Source: ZC4RG20 sp035760685 (GTDB taxonomy: Bacteria > Pseudomonadota > Gammaproteobacteria > Steroidobacterales > Rariloculaceae). Taken from it: DNA of 19,207 nucleotides. A model generated the notes under the pieces. It was not told the origin of the DNA, searched no databases, and saw only the letters and a list, made by a program, of their open reading frames with translations. The DNA is taken from positions 1 to 19,207 of the forward strand of contig DASTSM010000312.1 of assembly GCA_035760685.1 (NCBI GenBank), read 5' to 3'. Positions 7,795 through 13,768 of the stretch are shown here, piece by piece (the stretch's first letter is position 1; each line of letters begins with the position of its first letter). The position numbers and the translations under genes are program-made.

Positions 7795-9440
7795 TGCGCT
7801 CCGCCCTCCGTGGCGCGAGCTTGCAGCCCGCCCTTCATGAGCTCGCGGAGCAAGGCCGCGACCTCCGCCGGCTGAGCCGGCTTGTCGAAGCTGACCTCGG
7901 CGCCCGCCGTCGGCAGCTCGCGCGGCTTCTGTGCCTCGACGACCTGCAACGCGGTCTTGCCGTCCTTGTTCTTGAGATTGAGATCGGCGCCGCCCGCCGC
8001 GAGCGCGCGCACGACGTCGAGCTTGCCGGACTCGGCCGCGAGGTGCAGCGCCGACTCGCCCTTCTTCGGCGTTACGGCGTTCACTTTCGCGCCGGCTTTG
8101 ATGAGCAGCTTGACGGCGTCGACGGGATCGCGATTGGACTCCTCGCGGAACGGCGGCTTCGCACCCTCGCGGATGTCGCCGGGGCCGCCGGCCATGCCGA
8201 CGCCCTTGCCGCCGTCCATCGCGACCATGAGCGGCGTCTTGCCGGCGTTGCCGCCTCCGGGCGGCGGCGCCGCGGCGCCGTCCGCCGCCTCCAAGGGCTT
8301 CGGCGCCCACTCGAGGTCGGCGCCGTGCTCGATCATGAGCTTCATGCCTTCGACGTCGGCGGCGACGGCCGCCCGGAAGAACGGCGTGCCGACGCCTTTC
8401 GTGTCGCAGCACATCGATGCGCTGTGCAGCTGACCCGTGAAGGGCTTGTTCGGATCGGCGCCTTTGTCGAGCAGGATCCGGATGAGATCGAGCGCCGTGA
8501 GCTCGTTCGGATGATCCGAGCGCAGGCGCGTGCCGTCCTTCGCGCGCCAATCCGTCGTCGCGTCGTGCATCTCGACGGCCTCATAAAGGGAGTCGTCGAG
8601 CTTCGGATCCGCGCCGAGGTCGAGCAGCTTGGCCGCGAGATCGAAACGATCGTTGATGATCGCGAGCATCATCGGCGTTGCGCCGTCGCCGTCCTTCGCG
8701 TTGATGTCGGCGCCGCCCTCGAGCAAACGGTGCACGATCGGCTCGTTGCCGTCGCGCACGGCCCACATGAGCGCCGTGAAGCCGCCGCTCGGAAAATCGG
8801 TACGCGTGCTGCGCTTCGTGAGCTCGGTGACGCGCGCTTTGAGGTTGGGGTCCGCGCCCGCGGCGAGCAAGGCGTCGACAACGTCGAGATGTCCCTCGGC
8901 CGTCGCCCACATGAGCGCCGTTTGATTCCAGAGCGACTCGGTCGCGTTCGGGTCGGCGCCGTGCTCGAGCAGAATCTTGACGGCCTCGACGCCGCCGGCT
9001 CTCGCGGCCGCCATGAGCGGCGTCTCGCCGTCGCGCGTGGCTTTCGAGCGATCCGCTCCGCCGTCGAGCAACAGCTTCACGATGGCGGCGTCGCCATAGC
9101 GGGCCGCCTGAAGCAGCGGAGTCACGTCGAAATTGTTGGCGGCGTTCGGATCGGCGCCGGCCTTGAGCAGCAGGGAAACGAGCTCCGGCGACTGCTGGTA
9201 GGCGGCCCAGACCAGAGCCGACGTGCCGTCGGCCTCCGGAGCGTTGACGTCGGCGCCCTCCGCGAGGAGCTTGCGCACGGCGTCGGCGTCGGCGTTGCGT
9301 GCGGCCGCGGCAACGCTCGCGGAGGCACCCTCGGCTGCGGACGCGTTGCGGCCCGGAGCAGCGGCGAGAACGACCAGGAACGCGGCCGCGAAGACTGCGC
9401 CGCGGGCAACACGAAAGCGATCCACCACACTATGGTGCAT
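7791..9440 (-). CDS. Exported ankyrin-repeat protein
   Basis: This 549-residue protein has a Sec signal peptide (hydrophobic core ~14-27, likely cleavage near SAA/EGA at 36) followed by about nine to ten ankyrin repeats. Examples are DGTSALVWAAYQQSPELVSL, GETPLMAAARAGGVEAVKI and GESALHLAAESGKLDVVRA. Ankyrin repeats are protein-binding scaffolds, so a periplasmic partner is expected, plausibly the cytochrome or DUF1552 protein encoded next. Between repeats lies a Gly/Pro/Ala-rich insert (~385-425) and a Cys-Cys pair in the SMCCDTKG segment. The ATG at 9440 is preceded by GGGGGAG 8 nt away and starts directly at the signal peptide; the frame is open to 9527 but that extension would bury the signal. 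The stop TGA (7793-7791) overlaps the next start by 4 bp, so translation of the two is probably coupled. Confidence 0.9.
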   Translation of the reverse strand: MHHSVVDRFRVARGAVFAAAFLVVLAAAPGRNASAAEGASASVAAAARNADADAVRKLLAEGADVNAPEADGTSALVWAAYQQSPELVSLLLKAGADPNAANNFDVTPLLQAARYGDAAIVKLLLDGGADRSKATRDGETPLMAAARAGGVEAVKILLEHGADPNATESLWNQTALMWATAEGHLDVVDALLAAGADPNLKARVTELTKRSTRTDFPSGGFTALMWAVRDGNEPIVHRLLEGGADINAKDGDGATPMMLAIINDRFDLAAKLLDLGADPKLDDSLYEAVEMHDATTDWRAKDGTRLRSDHPNELTALDLIRILLDKGADPNKPFTGQLHSASMCCDTKGVGTPFFRAAVAADVEGMKLMIEHGADLEWAPKPLEAADGAAAPPPGGGNAGKTPLMVAMDGGKGVGMAGGPGDIREGAKPPFREESNRDPVDAVKLLIKAGAKVNAVTPKKGESALHLAAESGKLDVVRALAAGGADLNLKNKDGKTALQVVEAQKPRELPTAGAEVSFDKPAQPAEVAALLRELMKGGLQARATEGGAQ

Positions 9441-9874
9441 GCAAGCGACTCCCCCGGGAATCTTGCGCCAGGGCCGTCCATAGCACGATGGCCGCCGGGC
9501 CGCCCCGTTTGCGGCTCGGTTAGCCATGAAGATAAGCCCTTTGGCATCGATAGTTCCAGTCCGGCGGCCTTATTCTTCCGGTCGGCTGACGTGGTTTTCT
9601 TCCGAAAAAGCACCGGAACCGGGGCTCGCCCCCATTCGAGGGGCGCGCGGGCGGCGTCCAGGGTTTGTGTGAAACGCCCGCCGCGTGCTTTCGGCGCAAC
9701 AAGCCCCGCTCTTGCGAGGTCGCGAGGACCGCCGAGCGCCAACTCGATTCCGCTTTCCTGCGAGAGAAGTGAAGCGGCACGAACGTGCTCGGAACTTACG
9801 CCCGGCCGACATTTCTTAAGGCGTTGGACGTGCCGGCGCAGTCAACATGCGTCGGACGGCGGCCGGCGCCGTCG

Positions 9875-9880
9875 TATACT
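9875..9880 (+). promoter_or_regulatory. Candidate -10 element for the 9929-13748 operon
   Basis: TATACT lies 48 bp before the ATG at 9929. The hexamer 17 bp upstream (TCGGAC, 9852-9857) is a weak -35 match. The same TATACT hexamer occurs upstream of the GST gene. The assignment rests on position and a five-of-six match in a GC-rich background. Confidence 0.35.
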
Positions 9881-9896
9881 TCGCGCGGAGCGCGAA
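9880..9896. promoter_or_regulatory. Inverted repeat overlapping the predicted transcription start (operator candidate)
   Basis: Perfect 7-bp arms TTCGCGC (9880-9886) and GCGCGAA (9890-9896) are separated by GGA. The repeat begins at the last base of the candidate -10 element and covers the expected start point, where a repressor would block initiation. No regulator gene is adjacent. Short GC-rich palindromes also arise by chance here. Confidence 0.3.
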
Positions 9897-9928
9897 TCGC
9901 CGAACCTCGGAGAAGGGCCGGAGCTTAC

Positions 9929-10534
9929 ATGACGCGGGGGATTTTTACGCTTGGCGCGGTCGCGGCGGCGATCTTGACGGCGTCGTCCGCCCTGGCGCAG
10001 CACGTCGCCGATCCGGGATTCAAAAGGGTCGGGCGCGGGCGGCTCCGTGCCTCACCTCGGCGAGGACGTCCCGCACTGGTACGGCGACACGATCGGGTTC
10101 TGGGATCACGATGCGCTGATCACGTGGACGTCGAACATTCAAGGCTGGTACGTGCACGGCGCGTTCGAGTACTCGAACAAGATGCAGGCTATCGAGATTT
10201 ACTCGCCGAACCGCGACGACAACGGCAAGTTCGTCGGCTTGAACCACGAGGCGATCTTCTACGACCCGAGGCGCTCGTGCAGCCGGTCCGCATCATTCGA
10301 AATTATGTGAAACTCGGCGATTTCGACGAAGGCGATCCCTACGTATTCAAGGAGTGCATTCAGACGATCTTCCCGGTCGACGGCAAGGCGGCGCCGGTAT
10401 CGCCGGGCACCGCGATCCAGTACCGTGTGCCCGACATGTACGGTCGCCCTTGGGCGCAGATCTGGGAGCAGTACCTCGAGCAGGGCATGCAGAAGCCGCA
10501 GGCCGAGGACATCTTCAATTTCGAACGGCAATGA
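9929..10534 (+). pseudogene. Broken gene for a secreted protein of unknown function (relative of 1358-2128)
   Basis: The ATG at 9929 begins a clean Sec signal peptide (MTRGIFTLGAVAAAILTASSALA|Q) and continues in frame to about 10030. The protein-like sequence then moves one frame over (GGSVPHLGEDVPHWYGDTIGFW ... NHEAIFYDP, up to ~10268) and returns to the first frame from ~10268 (EALVQPVRIIRNYVK ... to TGA 10534). The second switch looks like loss of one base in the GACCC/GAGGCG segment. At the first switch the ~100-120 residues that normally separate the signal peptide from the PHWYGDT block (compare GHWEGDT at residue 159 of the 1358-2128 product) are missing, suggesting an internal deletion whose junction is out of frame. 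The coding-like character of all pieces implies a recent lesion or a sequence error. It is the first gene of the operon, 46 bp before the DUF6152 gene. Confidence 0.75.
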
Positions 10535-10580
10535 GCGCGCGCTACGGCCGCGCTCGCGTTAGCACAGAAGGAGCAATGCT

Positions 10581-11084
10581 TTGAAGGACAAAACTTCCGG
10601 CAGAATCGGCCACGCTCTCGGCGCGGCGGTCATGGGAGCGGCGCTCGTGGCGGGACCCGCCGCCTATGCGCATCACTCGTTCGCGATCTACGACTCCGAT
10701 GTCACGAAGGTGTTCACGGGCGTCGTCACGCGCGTGAATCCCGACGCGAACCACCTCCAGATCTTCTTCGCGCCCATGAACGACGAGCGCAAGAACGTCG
10801 TGCGCGACAAGGACGGCCATCCGGTTATCTGGGCGGTCGAGATGGCGGGCTCGGCGCAGATGGCGAAGGAAGGCGTGACGGTGAACAGCTTCCCGCCGGG
10901 CACGATCTTCAGCGTCGCGCTGCATCCGCTGCGCAGCGGCGAGCCGGCCGGCAGCCGGCGGGATACCGGCGCCATCTTCAAGTGTCCCGCGAAGACGCCG
11001 CCCGCGCCCGGCAAGCACTGCGACACGGTCGAAGGGCACGAGCAAATCGGCGACGGCGGCGCGTTGCCGGAGTCGACGAACTAA
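10581..11084 (+). CDS. DUF6152 family secreted protein (second copy)
   Basis: This 167-residue protein has a Sec signal peptide ending AYA|HHS (30/31), so the mature domain again begins His-His-Ser-Phe. It shares FTGVVTRVNPDANHLQIFF (45-63) and a GTIFSVALHPLRSG segment (107-120) with the DUF6152 family, but is longer than the copy at 964-1353: it has an insert around 65-85 and a C-terminal tail containing Cys135 and Cys147, which could form a disulfide. Start choice: TTG at 10581 has AGAAGGAG 7 nt upstream; the ATG at 10576 lies too close to that Shine-Dalgarno and reads only Met-Leu-stop. Function unknown. It is followed 12 bp later by a DUF6644 gene and lies in the operon 9929-13748. Confidence 0.8.
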   Translation: MKDKTSGRIGHALGAAVMGAALVAGPAAYAHHSFAIYDSDVTKVFTGVVTRVNPDANHLQIFFAPMNDERKNVVRDKDGHPVIWAVEMAGSAQMAKEGVTVNSFPPGTIFSVALHPLRSGEPAGSRRDTGAIFKCPAKTPPAPGKHCDTVEGHEQIGDGGALPESTN

Positions 11085-11096
11085 AGCCACGCGGCC

Positions 11097-11684
11097 ATGC
11101 TCGATTTCGGCGCCTGGCTTCAAGACACGCGCGTCAGCGTCACGATCCAATCGGTCGAATGGATCATTCCGCTGCTGCAGTCGATCCACATCGTCATGAT
11201 CGGCATCGTGTTCATCTCGAGCCTCATGATCACGCTGCGCGTGCTCGGCCGCGTGCGGGCCGACGAGCCGTTCCAGGCCGTCTGGCGCCGCTTCGCGCCG
11301 TGGATGTGGACGGGCCTCGTCGTCATGGCCCTCACGGGTGCGGTGCTCGTCGTGGCAGAGCCCATACGCGAGTTCACGGCCCTTTCGTTCTGGCTCAAGA
11401 TGGCCCTCGTCGCGATCGGCGTCGTGACGTCGGCCGTTTTCGGCCGCACGATGGGCCGACGCGCGGCGAGCGCCGTGCCCCGCACCGGGAGCGGCGCCGG
11501 AACTGCGGAATTCCGTGCCACGGGCGCGGCGTCGGGCTCGACCGGCGCCTCGTCCGCCGAATTCTCCGCGGCGAGCAAAGCCGTCGCGATCGCGACGGTC
11601 GCGATCTGGCTCGCGATCATCTTCCTCGGCCGGGCGATCGCCTACGACGTCGAGGTCTGGGGCAAGCTCTCGCTGCACGGCTGA
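11097..11684 (+). CDS. DUF6644-type four-helix membrane protein (first copy)
   Basis: This 195-residue inner-membrane protein has four predicted helices at about 22-47, 70-88, 97-116 and 162-183. The first helix contains the conserved HIVMIGIVFISSLMI stretch with His31, and the third begins with FWLKMALV. I recognise it as DUF6644-like, in tandem with a paralogue at 11742-12287. A 35-40-residue Gly/Ala/Ser/Thr-rich loop (122-160) between helices 3 and 4 is absent from the paralogue. The intramembrane histidine recalls small cytochrome b-like proteins, but haem binding is not demonstrated. It starts 12 bp after the DUF6152 stop with a weak Shine-Dalgarno. Confidence 0.75.
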   Translation: MLDFGAWLQDTRVSVTIQSVEWIIPLLQSIHIVMIGIVFISSLMITLRVLGRVRADEPFQAVWRRFAPWMWTGLVVMALTGAVLVVAEPIREFTALSFWLKMALVAIGVVTSAVFGRTMGRRAASAVPRTGSGAGTAEFRATGAASGSTGASSAEFSAASKAVAIATVAIWLAIIFLGRAIAYDVEVWGKLSLHG

Positions 11685-11741
11685 GCACCTGTCGCACCCC
11701 GAACGCCTGGCCATCGCATCGGAACACCTGAAAGCTTCCTA

Positions 11742-12287
11742 ATGGATCTTCCAAGTCTCGTACAAGCCATCGAGGCCTCCGCGGCCGGACAGTGGATGCG
11801 GACGTCCCTCAAGGCCATGCCCGTCGTCGAGGCGATCCACGTCATGTCGGCCGGCGTCGTGTTCGGCACGATACTCATCGTCGACTTGCGCCTCCTCGGT
11901 TTTCCCGACTTCAAGAGGCCCTTCACGAAGATCGCCGACGAGCTGCTGAAGCTTACGTGGTCCGCGTTCTTCGTCTCCGTCGTCACGGGCGCGCTCATGT
12001 TCGCCGCGAACGCGATGACCTACTACGGCAACACCGCGTTCAAGCTCAAGATGCTCGCGTTGCTCGGCGCCGGCATCAACATGGCGTATTTCCAGCGCGT
12101 GACCTTCAAGACGGTGAACGGCTGGGATACGGCGCGGGCGCCGCTCGCGGGACGCTTCGCGGGCGCGGCCTCGATCCTGATCTGGATTGCCGTGATCTTC
12201 CTCGCGCGGTGGATCGGCTTCACGAAGGGTTACGATTTCACCGTGCCGAACAACGTCGACCTCAACTTCGACTTCCCCCAGCCCTAG
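11742..12287 (+). CDS. DUF6644-type four-helix membrane protein (second copy)
   Basis: This 181-residue protein is the paralogue of the preceding gene product, with helices at about 29-51, 72-90, 101-118 and 139-160. Shared landmarks are VVEAIHVMSAGVVFGTILIVDLRLLG (helix 1, His33), VTGALMFAANA (helix 2), FKLKMLALLGAG (helix 3) and the final WIAVIFLARWIGF. It ends in a polar tail (164-181). Tandem duplication followed by divergence suggests a heterodimeric membrane unit, which is inference. It lies 57 bp after the first copy and 60 bp before the Tat-exported dehydrogenase. Confidence 0.78.
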   Translation: MDLPSLVQAIEASAAGQWMRTSLKAMPVVEAIHVMSAGVVFGTILIVDLRLLGFPDFKRPFTKIADELLKLTWSAFFVSVVTGALMFAANAMTYYGNTAFKLKMLALLGAGINMAYFQRVTFKTVNGWDTARAPLAGRFAGAASILIWIAVIFLARWIGFTKGYDFTVPNNVDLNFDFPQP

Positions 12288-12347
12288 GGAATCCGGCTAA
12301 GCTGGGCACGCGGCGCCTTCACTCCACGCGCGGAGGGACGAAAGGTC

Positions 12348-13748
12348 GTGACGACAGAAGCCGAGCATCCGAGCCGAGACGAAGGCTCGAGCGAAGATCG
12401 AAATCTGAGCCGAGACGAGAGCACGAGCGGCGCCGACGCGCTCTCGCGCCGCTCGATGCTCAAGGCCGGCGTCTTCGCCGCCGCCGGGCTCGCGGCGGCC
12501 CGCGGCGCCGCGCAACCCGAGCCGCAGGCCGCCGCACCCGCGATCGCAACGGGGACGGTCGCCGGCCGCCCGTTCCGAGCGTTCGTGCGTCACGGCACGG
12601 GCTCCTCGATCGAGGAGCTTCGGCTGCGCGACATCAAGCCGCGGCAGGTGCTCGTGCGCACGACGGCGTCGTGCGGCTGCTACACGATCACGCGCAGCGT
12701 GCTCGGCCAGAACGACGTGGCGCAGCCGCAGATCCCGAACCACTCGGGCTTCGGCGTCGTCGAGGCCGTCGGCTCCGAGGTTCACCGCGTGCGGGTCGGC
12801 GATCGCGTCGTCGTCTCGGGCTCGCCCGAGTGCGGCCACTGCTATCAATGCCTGCACGGCCATCCCGAGGCGTGCAACTACCTGAGCTCGGCGCCGTTCA
12901 TCGCGCCCATCGCCGATATGGCGGACGGCACGGGCGTCGTCGAGCAAGCGGCCATCGGCGGCTTGAGCGAGCTCATGGTCGCGCTCGAGGAATACTGCGT
13001 GCCCGTGTTCACCGACCTGCCCGATGCGCAGCTCGCGCTGCTCGGCGACACGCTCGCGGCCGGGCTCGCGTCGACGATGACGTACGCGCCCGTGGAGCCC
13101 GGCTCCGACGTCGTCGTCTTCGGCGCGGGCCCCGTCGGGCTCGCCGCCGTGCAGGGCGCCCGCGCCCACTCGGCGGCGCAGATCATCGTGGTCGAGCCTG
13201 CGGCCTATCGGCGCGAGGCCGCGATGAAGCTCGGCGCGACGACGGTCCTCGATCCGAACGTCGACACCGATACGCTCGTCGCGCGCATCGCCGCGCTCTG
13301 CGACGGCCCGACCGATCGCCTCGACGCCGGCGGCCGCGGCAGCAATCCCTACCGTTACGCAGGCGCCGACTTCGTCATCGAGGCGTCGGGGTTCGACGCC
13401 TTCCCGCCGGCCGTCGAGACCGGACCGGATCCGACGGGGCTGCTCGCGCTGCGGCAGGCTTGGGACGTCACGCGCGGGGGCGGACACTTGACGACGCTCG
13501 CCGTGCAGCGCGGCGACATCTCCTTCCCTGCCTCGCAATTCTGCCTCTCGACGCGCTCGATCCACGGCGGACAGATGGGCGGCATGCACGTCATGCGCGA
13601 CACGCCGCGCTACGTGAGGATGATCGAGCGGGGGTCCGTCGACGCCGCGGCCTTGATTGCCGCGACCTATCCACTCGAGGGCGTCGTCGAGGGGTTCCGC
13701 CGCGTCGCCGACCGGAGCCTGATCGGGGTCGTCTTCACGTTCGGTTGA
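12348..13748 (+). CDS. Tat-exported zinc-dependent alcohol dehydrogenase-like (MDR) protein
   Basis: This 466-residue medium-chain dehydrogenase/reductase has a long acidic N-tail with a repeated SRDE, a twin-arginine signal SRRSMLKAG (33-41) and hydrophobic stretch to ~54. The GroES-like domain follows (~75-220): candidate catalytic zinc ligands Cys111, His132 (in NHSGFG, where GHE is usual) and Asp234 (LLGDTLAAG), plus an intact structural zinc site Cys162-Cys165-Cys168-Cys176. The Rossmann domain (~252-400) has VVVFGAGPVGLAAV (255-268) and a VEP dinucleotide-site strand end. Substrate unknown; it probably oxidises an alcohol or reduces a carbonyl. The GTG at 12348 is preceded by GGAGG (12332-12336). 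It is the last gene of the operon and converges on the next gene with a 20-bp gap. Export of an NAD(P)-type enzyme is unusual. Confidence 0.85.
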   Translation: MTTEAEHPSRDEGSSEDRNLSRDESTSGADALSRRSMLKAGVFAAAGLAAARGAAQPEPQAAAPAIATGTVAGRPFRAFVRHGTGSSIEELRLRDIKPRQVLVRTTASCGCYTITRSVLGQNDVAQPQIPNHSGFGVVEAVGSEVHRVRVGDRVVVSGSPECGHCYQCLHGHPEACNYLSSAPFIAPIADMADGTGVVEQAAIGGLSELMVALEEYCVPVFTDLPDAQLALLGDTLAAGLASTMTYAPVEPGSDVVVFGAGPVGLAAVQGARAHSAAQIIVVEPAAYRREAAMKLGATTVLDPNVDTDTLVARIAALCDGPTDRLDAGGRGSNPYRYAGADFVIEASGFDAFPPAVETGPDPTGLLALRQAWDVTRGGGHLTTLAVQRGDISFPASQFCLSTRSIHGGQMGGMHVMRDTPRYVRMIERGSVDAAALIAATYPLEGVVEGFRRVADRSLIGVVFTFG

Positions 13749-13768
13749 GCGCCGCGCGTCCGCGCTTC

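Larger units (their letters stand above)
9441..9928. other. 488-bp divergent intergenic region
   Basis: This gap separates the minus-strand ankyrin operon from the plus-strand operon. Its left part (about 9520-9620) is less GC-rich than its surroundings and holds two TTCTTCCG copies at 9584 and 9598. Several frames are open for 70-80 codons but are arginine/proline-rich, lack convincing start signals and resemble no protein, so I call no gene. The right end holds the promoter and operator candidates listed separately. I found no clear promoter for the ankyrin operon, no tRNA and no terminator. Confidence 0.6.

Noticed and set aside
5467..7875. An 802-codon open frame on the plus strand opposite the DUF1592 cytochrome gene
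   Set aside because: It is an antisense shadow of a GC-rich gene: Arg/Glu/Ala-rich, no domain, no ribosome-binding site, while the minus strand encodes a full recognisable multi-domain protein.
7795..8550. N-terminal extension of the DUF1592 protein up to 8550
   Set aside because: That part lies in an alternative frame of the ankyrin gene, is Arg/Gly-rich and would bury the membrane anchor; the GTG at 7794 with a GTGA overlap fits better.
9441..9527. N-terminal extension of the ankyrin protein
   Set aside because: A strong GGGGGAG Shine-Dalgarno precedes the ATG at 9440 and a signal peptide starts there; the extension would displace it.
9616..9645. GC-rich hairpins followed on the minus strand by a T-run (around 9604-9609)
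   Set aside because: The stem (GCCCC/GGGGC, 5 bp, 7-nt loop) ends well away from the T-run, and no minus-strand gene is found upstream that it could terminate.
10354..10584. A 76-codon plus-strand frame ending over the start of the second DUF6152 gene
   Set aside because: It is an out-of-frame shadow of the broken gene's C-terminal part; its last two codons only coincidentally give ATG-CTT-TGA at the Shine-Dalgarno region.
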